Below, one piece after another: positions 1 through 7,037 of a stretch of 38,570 bases of DNA. Under the pieces are notes generated by a model. The model ran no database searches. It saw nothing but the letters and a program-made list of their open reading frames with translations, and was not told where the DNA came from. The translations under genes and the position numbers were made by a program. How positions within the stretch are numbered: the first letter of the stretch is position 1; each line of letters opens with the position of its first letter. The stretch covers positions 1 through 38,570 of the forward strand of contig JAMCQN010000004.1 in assembly GCA_023382055.1 (NCBI GenBank), read 5' to 3'. Source of the stretch: Chloroflexota bacterium (lineage in GTDB: Bacteria > Chloroflexota > Anaerolineae > J036 > Brachytrichaceae).

Positions 1-357
1 TGCGGCTCTTCTCGCGAGCACGCGCCGTGGGCGCTGGCGGGATACGGCTTCCGCGCCGTGATCAGCACATCGTTTGCCGACATCTTCCGCAATAACTCGC
101 TGAAGAACGGGCTGCTGCCGATCATCGTCGATAAAGACACCCACGAGCAACTTTTCAGCCTGGTTGCCGAGGACCCCGATACCGCTCTGGCCGTCGACTT
201 GAGCCGCCAGGCGCTGGTTCTGCCCGATGGCCGCAACGTGACGTTCCCAATCGATGGTTTCTCAAAGACCTGCCTGCTGAACGGCGTTGATGAAATCGGT
301 TACGTGCTCGGTATGGACGATCAGATCGCCGCTTTCGAAGCCCGGCGCGAAGCGTGA
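1..357 (+). CDS. leuD: 3-isopropylmalate dehydratase small subunit, 5'-truncated by the window edge
   Basis: The frame is open from base 1 to the TGA at 355-357. It begins inside the family motif [12 protein letters not shown], followed by the [16 protein letters not shown] block typical of LeuD swivel domains, so about the C-terminal 118 residues are present and the start lies outside the window. LeuD pairs with LeuC to isomerise 2-isopropylmalate to 3-isopropylmalate in leucine synthesis. In organisms using the citramalate route the same or a paralogous LeuCD isomerises citramalate. The citramalate synthase gene 1.7 kb downstream on the same strand makes that dual or dedicated role plausible. 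Seen: motifs and stop. Known: the family reaction. Inferred: the link to cimA. Confidence 0.93.
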   Translation, partial: CGSSREHAPWALAGYGFRAVISTSFADIFRNNSLKNGLLPIIVDKDTHEQLFSLVAEDPDTALAVDLSRQALVLPDGRNVTFPIDGFSKTCLLNGVDEIGYVLGMDDQIAAFEARREA

Positions 358-386
358 GGTTGCGCGCTGATCATGTAAGGTAAGCC

Positions 387-408
387 CGACAGACGGCGCT
401 ACCTGTCG
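387..408 (+). terminator. weak hairpin downstream of leuD
   Basis: CGACAG at 387-392 can pair with CTGTCG at 403-408 across a 10-nt loop, about 30 nt after the leuD stop. There is no U tract, so this may be a factor-assisted end or chance. The rest of 358-532 shows no gene and no convincing promoter. Confidence 0.22.
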
Positions 409-532
409 CTTTGCGCAGGTTCGTCGAATGATCTCACTACTGCACTAAGTTATGATTTGGTAATCGGCAGGAACTGGCTGAGGACAGATATATCGTGAAG
501 CAGCCCCACCTGCGATAATCACTTTAGAGCAA

Positions 533-1165
533 GTGAATGATTACATGACGAACAGTAATGGGCCGGCATTAGGCGCTGCGACAGCGCAGAATGAAGCCTG
601 CAGCGTTGCAGACGGCGCGGCGAATACCTTCAGCCGCGATGACCTGGTGGCAGGGCTGCACGCGCGCGGCGTGTGCTACCTGACGCCTTCGCCGTCCGGG
701 GATGAAAAGGCCCTCGGCGATTCCGAGTTGATCGCCGGGATCGCTGCCGCTGAGGATGCCCGCCTGCGCTTCGCGCTGGCCGGCCTGTTCCTCGTGAGGC
801 CCGATTTGGCTGCCTGCGCCGTCGGCGTGGATGCGACCTTGAGAGGCGCGGCCCGCGATGAACTGCGCAAGCAGTACGTCGCAGCCATGTACCTGCAACG
901 GCTGTGGCGGACGCACCTGCGCCTGCAATTCGGCGACACGCCGTTGATCCCTGAGCACTTCACATCCGAACTGGGTCTGCCCGGCCCCGAGCAGATGCAC
1001 GGCGAACTGGGGTTACGCATGTTATGCGAACGCAGCCCCTACAACGACTGGTCATCCTATCAGCAGGTGGTTGACCTGATTGGCAGCCAGCCGTGTTCGT
1101 CGGGCGACGTTATCCCGCTTAAAGCCAGTGACGAAGGAGATCAGTCAAACCCCGGGCGCCAATAA
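533..1165 (+). CDS. hypothetical protein, upstream partner of a nucleotidyltransferase-fold gene
   Basis: This is a 210-residue frame from GTG 533, with an alternative ATG at 545; neither has a convincing Shine-Dalgarno. I do not recognise the family. The middle (about residues 60-150) is alanine/leucine/arginine-rich and probably helical, with no signal peptide or membrane segment. The N-terminal 35 residues look low-complexity. The next gene begins just after this stop (1200) or overlaps it if an upstream start is used. A small helical protein directly before and coupled to a nucleotidyltransferase fits antitoxin/toxin or substrate/modifier pairs. That is inference from arrangement only. 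Confidence 0.6.
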   Translation: MNDYMTNSNGPALGAATAQNEACSVADGAANTFSRDDLVAGLHARGVCYLTPSPSGDEKALGDSELIAGIAAAEDARLRFALAGLFLVRPDLAACAVGVDATLRGAARDELRKQYVAAMYLQRLWRTHLRLQFGDTPLIPEHFTSELGLPGPEQMHGELGLRMLCERSPYNDWSSYQQVVDLIGSQPCSSGDVIPLKASDEGDQSNPGRQ

Positions 1166-1199
1166 CCCATCATGGCTGACGTTTGACGTTCGATACACA

Positions 1200-1745
1200 A
1201 TGCGCCCACCCATCGACCGCCTGCGCGTGCATTATTTCCTGGTGAAGCTTGGGATCGACTTCTATTATCCGGCGCGCCTGTATCTGGTCGGCGGCACGAC
1301 CCTGGTCTACGAAGGTCTGCGCCAGCAGTCGCTCGATATCGACATCAGTTACGAGGTAGCCGATGAACACGAGGCTGAATTCGCGCGCGTGATCCGCCGC
1401 CTGAAGGATGAGATGCAGATCAACATCGAACTGGCTTCGCCGGGCGACTTTATCCCGTTGCCCTCCGGCTGGAAGGAGCGCGCCAAGTTCGTCGGCCGCT
1501 TCGGACAGGTCGACGTCTTCCATTTTGACCTGTACAGCACGGCGCTGAGCAAGATCGAGCGCGGGCGCGAGGGCGACTACGAAGACGTGCTGGCGATGCT
1601 GCGCACAGAGCAGATCAACTTCGACGAGTTGAGCCGAGCGTTCCAGAACATCCTGCCGCGCTTGGAGCGCGAAAGCCTGAAGCGCGATCCGGAGAAATTC
1701 AAGCGCAACTTCGCGGCGCTGCAGGCACGCCATACCGCATTGTAG
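1200..1745 (+). CDS. nucleotidyltransferase-fold protein (DUF6036/AbiEii-like)
   Basis: From ATG 1200 this encodes 181 residues. The motif LVGGTTLVYEGLR at about 29-41 followed by LDIDI (Asp46, Asp48) matches the GG(S/T)...DxD signature of minimal or AbiEii/DUF6036-type nucleotidyltransferases. A later QVDVFHFD stretch could supply the third carboxylate. Such proteins transfer nucleotides to RNA or protein targets, and several are toxins of TA or abortive-infection systems. The start is uncertain: GTG 1128 and TTG 1080 are in frame upstream and would overlap the previous gene, and ATG 1200 has no clear Shine-Dalgarno. The C-terminus is rich in Lys, Arg and Glu. Gene order (unknown protein, then NTase) suggests a two-gene unit. 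The exact substrate cannot be told from sequence. Confidence 0.72.
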   Translation: MRPPIDRLRVHYFLVKLGIDFYYPARLYLVGGTTLVYEGLRQQSLDIDISYEVADEHEAEFARVIRRLKDEMQINIELASPGDFIPLPSGWKERAKFVGRFGQVDVFHFDLYSTALSKIERGREGDYEDVLAMLRTEQINFDELSRAFQNILPRLERESLKRDPEKFKRNFAALQARHTAL

Positions 1746-1769
1746 ATACCAGGGGCGTTGCATTGTCGC

Positions 1770-1810
1770 CCCCCTCCCTGCCCTCCCCCCAGTGGAGGGC
1801 AGGGAGGGGG
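1770..1810. repeat. 17-bp perfect G/C-rich inverted repeat
   Basis: The C-rich arm at 1770-1786 is the exact reverse complement of the G-rich arm at 1794-1810, with a 7-nt loop. It lies 25 bp after the nucleotidyltransferase stop. It could act as a strong RNA hairpin or bidirectional transcription barrier, although no T tract follows. The low-complexity C/T composition is also typical of dispersed REP-like palindromes. Confidence 0.8.
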
Positions 1811-1861
1811 ATTCGAGGGCGATGCTTCTTCCCTACCGTTTATGGTAAACTTGCAATCCAT

Positions 1862-1972
1862 ATGATGCCGGCATCCGTTATCGCGACGATCGCCATTATT
1901 TCGACTCGCACCTCCATTAACGAGGCGCGGGTCTGGTTATGGGTCTCGGATGGCGGTGTGAACGCGTCGTAG
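1862..1972 (+). CDS. putative 36-aa regulatory leader peptide with clustered Ile codons, upstream of cimA
   Basis: ATG 1862 opens a 36-codon frame ending at TAG 1970-1972. Codons 7, 10, 12 and 13 are Ile (1880-1900) with another at 19, and Val at 6, so a ribosome starved for Ile-tRNA would stall near 1889-1900. That position covers the 5' arm of an alternative hairpin described in the attenuator entry. The next gene makes the first committed isoleucine intermediate. No strong Shine-Dalgarno precedes the ATG, which lowers confidence. The peptide itself matches nothing I recognise. Confidence 0.5.
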   Translation: MMPASVIATIAIISTRTSINEARVWLWVSDGGVNAS

Positions 1973-2028
1973 TACTTATTATTCATTTTCTGTAGTAAAA
2001 GGCCTTCCGTGATCGGGAGGCCTTTTTT
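1889..2028 (+). promoter_or_regulatory. candidate transcription attenuator of cimA
   Basis: Three mutually exclusive pairings can be drawn. (1) 1889-1896 (ATCGCCAT, the Ile codons) with 1950-1957 (ATGGCGGT), 8 bp with one G-U. (2) 1948-1954 (GGATGGC) with 2002-2008 (GCCTTCC), 6 bp around a U-U mismatch: antiterminator. (3) 2001-2008 with 2015-2022, loop GTGATC, followed by a T run (2021-2028): intrinsic terminator, flanked by an A run at 1997-2000. Stalling at the Ile codons would mask the first arm, favour pairing 2 and allow readthrough. The terminator ends 22 nt before the cimA ATG and sits ahead of it, so it cannot be the end signal of cimA itself. Confidence 0.6.
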
Positions 2029-2049
2029 GTTTTCCAGGAGGCTGACCAG

Positions 2050-3603
2050 ATGGCGACTGTTTTATACGATACGACACTGCGCGACGGCGCACAGGGAGAG
2101 GGGATCAACCTGTCCGTGAACGACAAACTGCGCATCGCGCAACGGCTGGACGATTTCGGCATGCACTACATCGAGGGCGGCTGGCCCGGCAGCAACCCCA
2201 AGGACGCCGAGTTCTTCGAGCGAGCGCGAGAGGTTCACTTCAGGCAGGCGCGCCTGGCCGCCTTTGGCAGCACGCGCAAAGCCCACAGCCGCGCCGCAAG
2301 CGACCCGCAGGTTGCCATGCTAATGGACGCCCGCACGCCCGTGGTCACGCTGGTGGCAAAGACCAGCCGGCTGCACGTCACACACGTGCTGGAAACCAGT
2401 CTGGAAGAGAACCTTAACATGATACGCGACACGGTTGCGTATCTGAAGGCCAATGGCAGGGAGGTCATCCATGACGCCGAACACTACTTCGATGGCTTCA
2501 AGCTGGACAAGGATTATGCGCTTGCGACGCTGCGCGCCGCCGTCGAAGCCGGCGCCGACTGGCTGGTGCTGTGCGAGACCAACGGCGGCGCGATGCCCTG
2601 GGAGGTCGAACAGATCGTGCGCGAGACGATTGCAGCGGCGCCCGGCGCCTCATTCGGCATTCACACGCATAACGACGCCGGTGTGGGCGTGGCAAACGCG
2701 CTGGCAGGCGTGCGCGCCGGCTGTACGCAGGTGCAGGGCACGGTGAACGGCTACGGCGAACGCGTCGGCAACTGCGACCTGATAACGGCCATCGCCAACC
2801 TGAAGCTGAAGCTGCGCGACGACTGCCTGAGCGACGCGCAGTTGCACGGCCTGACCGACCTGTCGCACTATGTGTCGGAGATGGCCAACGTCGCGCCGAA
2901 CATCCGCGCGCCGTATGTGGGGCAGGCCGCCTTTGCGCACAAGGGCGGCATTCATGTGGCGGCGCTCATGAAGCTCGAGGAGTCTTACCAGCATATCGAT
3001 CCGCGCAAGGTGGGCAACCAGAAACGGGTGTTGGTCAGCGAACTCAGCGGGCGCGGCAACATCGCCTATAAAGCCGCGGAGTTCGGGTTGGATGTCAACA
3101 AGGACGATGTCAAGCGCGTGCTGGCGAAGATCAAGGAGATGGAGAACAAGGGCTTTTATTTTGAGGGCGCGGAAGCCTCGGTCGAGTTGATGCTGCGGCG
3201 CGCAAAGCCGTCCTATGAGGCGCCCTTCGAGTTGATCGATTTCATGGTCGTGGTCGAGCACCGCCGTGGCAGCGGGCTGCTGGCCGAGGCCAACGTCAAG
3301 CTGCGCGTGAACGGCGAAGTCATGCACACCGCCGCCGAGGGCGACGGTCCCGTGAACGCGCTCGACATCGCCATGCGCAAAGCTCTGCTGCCGCATTTCC
3401 CGCAACTTGACGATGTGCGCCTGATGGACTACAAGGTGCGCATCCTGGACGGCGACAAAGCCACCGCCGCTATCACGCGCGTCACCATCGACACGCGCAA
3501 CGCCGGCCGCGACTGGACCACAGTCGGCAGCTCCACCAATATCGTCGACGCCTCCTGGCAGGCGCTGGCGGATTCGATGGAGTACGCGCTGGTTGCAGGA
3601 TAA
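2050..3603 (+). CDS. cimA: (R)-citramalate synthase
   Basis: This encodes 517 residues from ATG 2050, with Shine-Dalgarno CAGGAGG about 8 nt upstream. The N-terminal HMGL/DRE-TIM barrel carries YDTTLRDG (residues 6-13; Arg11 and Asp12 catalytic or metal-binding) and the metal motif HTHND at 205-209, then NGYGERVGN. Residues ~395-515 form the LeuA-type allosteric regulatory domain. The long form with ETNGGAMP and a GNCDL motif is the citramalate synthase subtype and not 2-isopropylmalate synthase. It condenses pyruvate and acetyl-CoA to citramalate, the threonine-independent start of isoleucine synthesis. LeuD lies upstream. The gene is preceded by a probable Ile-responsive attenuator and appears to be monocistronic. 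Confidence 0.93.
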   Translation: MATVLYDTTLRDGAQGEGINLSVNDKLRIAQRLDDFGMHYIEGGWPGSNPKDAEFFERAREVHFRQARLAAFGSTRKAHSRAASDPQVAMLMDARTPVVTLVAKTSRLHVTHVLETSLEENLNMIRDTVAYLKANGREVIHDAEHYFDGFKLDKDYALATLRAAVEAGADWLVLCETNGGAMPWEVEQIVRETIAAAPGASFGIHTHNDAGVGVANALAGVRAGCTQVQGTVNGYGERVGNCDLITAIANLKLKLRDDCLSDAQLHGLTDLSHYVSEMANVAPNIRAPYVGQAAFAHKGGIHVAALMKLEESYQHIDPRKVGNQKRVLVSELSGRGNIAYKAAEFGLDVNKDDVKRVLAKIKEMENKGFYFEGAEASVELMLRRAKPSYEAPFELIDFMVVVEHRRGSGLLAEANVKLRVNGEVMHTAAEGDGPVNALDIAMRKALLPHFPQLDDVRLMDYKVRILDGDKATAAITRVTIDTRNAGRDWTTVGSSTNIVDASWQALADSMEYALVAG

Positions 3604-3717
3604 GGGGAATGGAACCGCGAAGAAGGGAAGAACGCGAAAGCGAACACAACACAGAATATTGGGAGTCCGAGATGCCTTCACAGTGAGATTGCCAAAAGAG
3701 GACTTTCCAGGAGAGCG

Positions 3718-3747
3718 TTGAAAAAACCTTTGATCGCGACTTACTAT
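3718..3747 (+). promoter_or_regulatory. sigma-70-like promoter for the STAND-SARP regulator
   Basis: TTGAAA at 3718-3723 and TACTAT at 3742-3747 are separated by 18 bp. The expected start near 3754 gives a leader of about 36 nt before the TTG at 3790. No other gene-free sequence in 3604-3789 stands out. Confidence 0.45.
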
Positions 3748-3789
3748 TGCGGAGTGCTATGATTCAAACATTGTACACGGTTAATTACG

Positions 3790-6700
3790 TTGAATTTAGA
3801 ATACCAACGCCTGTTACTCCGTCCCCGTTTGCTGCGACGCCTGGCAGCAGCCCTAACGCACGGGCATGTGATGCTGACAGCTCCACCGGGCTATGGCAAA
3901 ACAGTTCTGTTGCGTACCTTTGCGATTGAGACGCCGCGCACCTATTACTACCGTTGTGTCGTCGACGACATTGACGTCGGTCTATTACATAAACACAGCA
4001 GTGCTGCATTCCACGAACGGGGAACTTTATTAGTCGATGATGTCCACCTTTTAGATGCCTCCACTGAAGCGCTGGACTGGTTACAGAGAGAACTGACACA
4101 CGACGGGCGTCATCATGTTCTCGCAGGACGCTTCATTCCGAAGATGCTCGAGTCTGTATTTCGCGCAGGCGACTTCGTCCACATCGGGCCTGAGGCGCTT
4201 GCATTTACGCCAACGGAAACAAAGGCATTACTCGGTTCTGAAGATGCCTTGTTGTGGCAAGGAAAGGCTCGCGGGTGGCCTCTGGCGCTGGCGCTGGTGC
4301 AGACGATGCAGCACGATGCCAGAAATCTCAACTCTGTCGAAAACACAACCGACTTGATCGATTACCTGTTGCAACAGCTTTCACAGTATCTATCTCCTGA
4401 CTTGTTTACCTTCATACGGGTAACAGCACTGCCTTTGCGGTTCAATGTCGAACTGGCGGCCGTACTACTTTCATGTGACTCGACACAAGCCTCATCAATA
4501 CTCGCTGAAATCATAAACCGTGGTCTTTTCATCGAACCCGCAGGCGATCCCAACTGGTATCGGTTCCACGATCTGATCCGCAACCACTTCATCATGCAAT
4601 CGGGTGAACTCCAGCAACTCTGGCGCCAGATCGCACATTGGTTCGCACAAAACGGCGACCTGCCAATGGCCATTGAACACGCGCTCGTTGGCGGTCTGTA
4701 TAAACTCGCAGCCGACTACATTGCGAAACTTCCGGCGGGTTTCGTGCGCGCGAATGGCCGTCATATGTCATACCGGCGCTGGGTGCTCTTATTGCCAGAT
4801 ACGGTGCTCGCCCAAACACCCGACCTACTTGCGAGGGTTGGACAGCATCTCTTCCAGGTGCCTGGATACCGCGACGAGGCGTGGGGGCTTGTGCGACGAT
4901 CTGAGACGCTGGCTGCCCAAACAGGCAAACACCCAGCCGTCTTGTTCGCACAGACCATCAATGGTCTCTTTTACTATCGTCTGGGTGACTACAACAATGC
5001 CATCCTGATATTGCATTCGGTCCTGGCGGAGACGGCGTTGCACGGAGCAGACCGTCGTCTGGCATTGCGCACCTACTGCGTAGCGTTGGCTGAGGCTACC
5101 CGCTTCAGAGAAGCACGTCGTGCGTTTAGTGAGATTATCGGAATAGCCGAGGCCGATCATGATGACAATGAGGTTCTGATTAACCGACAGAACTTAGCCA
5201 TCACCGTCCTGGTAGAACTGGGTGATTTCATTGAAGCCTTGCGCCATGTGAACCTCGCGATCGCTGCCTATCATGACCAACCCGGCATGCGCATCCGCGC
5301 GCTCGATATCCTGTGCAACATCTACATCCTGATGGGCAATTGGGATGCGCTGCAACCAGTCCTGCAAGAGATGGCAGCTTTAAGCGCCCGTGTTGAAACC
5401 GCCGAACTGGGCGACCAGTCCTGGCCCCATTTCCACAACGCTGCGATGCACACCGGGCGTGGCAACCTGGCACAGGCGCGCAATTGCCTCGAACAGTTCA
5501 GAACCTATGTAAAAAAAGCAAACGAGATGCATCGTGTCAGCGACGTATGGCTGGAGTTGTGGCTGTTGCGTCGCGAAGGCAGATTGAACGAAGCGGTCGC
5601 GCTGGCGGATGAATTCCTGCGGTCAGATAACACCGTGATGTACTACCGCGCCGAGATCGCACTGGGTCGCGATATCGCGTTGTACCAATTGGCGCGCGAC
5701 GCCACAGAACTGCAACAACTCCACACTGAGACGCGCCGATTCATCGGCTGGCGGGCGCGCGCTGATCTGGTTCATCTGCGCGCGTTACTGGCGCTGCGCT
5801 GTCATCTGGCAGGCGACAGCCGGTGGCGACACCACGCACAACGCGCCATCAGCCTACAGGCACGACCTGGCTTTGAATGCCTGCTTACCAGCCGCGATCC
5901 TAATCTTGGCGCCCAGTTCTGGACACTGTGTCTCATCGAAGGACTCGAAGAACATCTGGCCATCGCCGCCCTGGGACATATCGGGTTGACACAGCCGGCG
6001 CTGCAAATACTGGCCAACCCCGGTGCAGAGGTCAGAATACGCGTTGCCCGCGCCCTCGCTGCACTCGGACGCGAGGAAACGATGCCGGCGCTCTCCGTTG
6101 CGCTCGAGTCCGAGACAGATTGGGGCGTACGGGCAGCGATAGAAACCGCGATCACCACGATCGAACAGCAACCGGCGCCGCTGCTGGATGTGCGTTTGAT
6201 GGGGCAGTTCACTGCCAAGCGCGGCGGGCGGGAAATCGCTGCGGATGAGTGGCAGCGACCGGTGGTGCGGCGTTTATTCCAGTACTTCGCGCTGCACCAG
6301 GGCAAACGTATCAATCGTGACCGTATCCTCGATGACCTCTGGGCAGATGCGGACGCGGCTTCGGCATCGACATCGTTTCGCAAGGTGTACAGTTGGTTGC
6401 GTCAGGTACTCGAGCCGTACTGGCGTCCCAAGGCGCCATCACGGTACTTCAGCGTTGAGGGTGAGACTTATACCTTCGATCCGCTTACGTCGGTGCGGCG
6501 CGCATGTGTGGATGCGCTTGAGTTCGAAGCGAAGGTGAAAAAGGCGCTGTATGAAGCCGGACATGATGACGTCCCGCAGGCCTCGGATGACCTGCTGGCG
6601 ATGCTAGAGGGCTATCACCCCTTGCTGCCCGACTTACCCTACGAACCCTGGACGATTGAACCGCGCGAGCGCTTGCAGAGCCTCTATCTGAATGGGTGCC

Positions 6701-6960
6701 TGCACGTTGCGCGCGCTTTACTGGTGTTGGATCGCGCCGCGGATGCGGCGATGTGGGCAGAACGCGCCTTGTCTACTGCACAGTGGCTTGAAGAGGGATA
6801 CCAGGTGTTGATGCGAGCACAGGCTCGTGTGGGTAACCGCACGCTGGCGCTCCAAACTTACGCTGCTGCCGTGGAGGCGCTCCGGCGCGAGCTGGATGTG
6901 CCGGTATCCGCTCTGACAGAGTGGTTGGCTGAACGTCTTCGTAACGACGAAGCGATATAA
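3790..6960 (+). CDS. STAND ATPase transcriptional regulator with C-terminal SARP (winged helix + BTAD) domain
   Basis: This encodes 1056 residues from TTG 3790. The Walker A APPGYGKT is at 31-38, with a Walker B-like LLVDDVHLLD at 80-89. A MalT/AfsR-like NTPase-helical module runs to about 310 (YRFHDLIRNHF). TPR-like helical repeats fill ~310-700, and a short HEAT-like stretch lies near 715-790. Then comes an OmpR/SARP winged helix (~797-895) and a BTAD domain (~900-1050). Such proteins are signal-gated NTPases that release a DNA-binding domain. The DNA-binding module is C-terminal here, opposite to the AfsR-like protein at 19867. The start is uncertain: the only in-frame candidate is a TTG without a Shine-Dalgarno, while a GGAG-preceded ATG at 3759 is in another frame. 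It converges with the YD-repeat gene; that it regulates it is inference. Confidence 0.85.
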   Translation: MNLEYQRLLLRPRLLRRLAAALTHGHVMLTAPPGYGKTVLLRTFAIETPRTYYYRCVVDDIDVGLLHKHSSAAFHERGTLLVDDVHLLDASTEALDWLQRELTHDGRHHVLAGRFIPKMLESVFRAGDFVHIGPEALAFTPTETKALLGSEDALLWQGKARGWPLALALVQTMQHDARNLNSVENTTDLIDYLLQQLSQYLSPDLFTFIRVTALPLRFNVELAAVLLSCDSTQASSILAEIINRGLFIEPAGDPNWYRFHDLIRNHFIMQSGELQQLWRQIAHWFAQNGDLPMAIEHALVGGLYKLAADYIAKLPAGFVRANGRHMSYRRWVLLLPDTVLAQTPDLLARVGQHLFQVPGYRDEAWGLVRRSETLAAQTGKHPAVLFAQTINGLFYYRLGDYNNAILILHSVLAETALHGADRRLALRTYCVALAEATRFREARRAFSEIIGIAEADHDDNEVLINRQNLAITVLVELGDFIEALRHVNLAIAAYHDQPGMRIRALDILCNIYILMGNWDALQPVLQEMAALSARVETAELGDQSWPHFHNAAMHTGRGNLAQARNCLEQFRTYVKKANEMHRVSDVWLELWLLRREGRLNEAVALADEFLRSDNTVMYYRAEIALGRDIALYQLARDATELQQLHTETRRFIGWRARADLVHLRALLALRCHLAGDSRWRHHAQRAISLQARPGFECLLTSRDPNLGAQFWTLCLIEGLEEHLAIAALGHIGLTQPALQILANPGAEVRIRVARALAALGREETMPALSVALESETDWGVRAAIETAITTIEQQPAPLLDVRLMGQFTAKRGGREIAADEWQRPVVRRLFQYFALHQGKRINRDRILDDLWADADAASASTSFRKVYSWLRQVLEPYWRPKAPSRYFSVEGETYTFDPLTSVRRACVDALEFEAKVKKALYEAGHDDVPQASDDLLAMLEGYHPLLPDLPYEPWTIEPRERLQSLYLNGCLHVARALLVLDRAADAAMWAERALSTAQWLEEGYQVLMRAQARVGNRTLALQTYAAAVEALRRELDVPVSALTEWLAERLRNDEAI

Positions 6961-6989
6961 ACACACCTTTATCGATCAATTCAGATAAT

Positions 6990-7019
6990 AGGTGTCGAAC
7001 TGATACAAGCCCGACACCT
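6990..7019. terminator. hairpin between convergent genes
   Basis: AGGTGTCG (6990-6997) pairs with CGACACCT (7012-7019) across a 14-nt loop, midway between the stops of the STAND-SARP regulator and the minus-strand YD-repeat gene. It lacks a T run on either strand but is placed where a bidirectional end would be expected. Confidence 0.4.
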
Positions 7020-7037
7020 TCCAAGCTGGATCACCAG

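Noticed and set aside
1930-1970. T-box leader for cimA
   Set aside because: GGCGGTGTGAACGCG loosely recalls the T-box sequence, but the match is poor, no Stem I landmarks were found upstream, and the leader-peptide model explains the Ile codons and all three hairpins.
2650-3681. 343-codon minus-strand frame across cimA
   Set aside because: Shadow of cimA; no domain pattern and no start signal.
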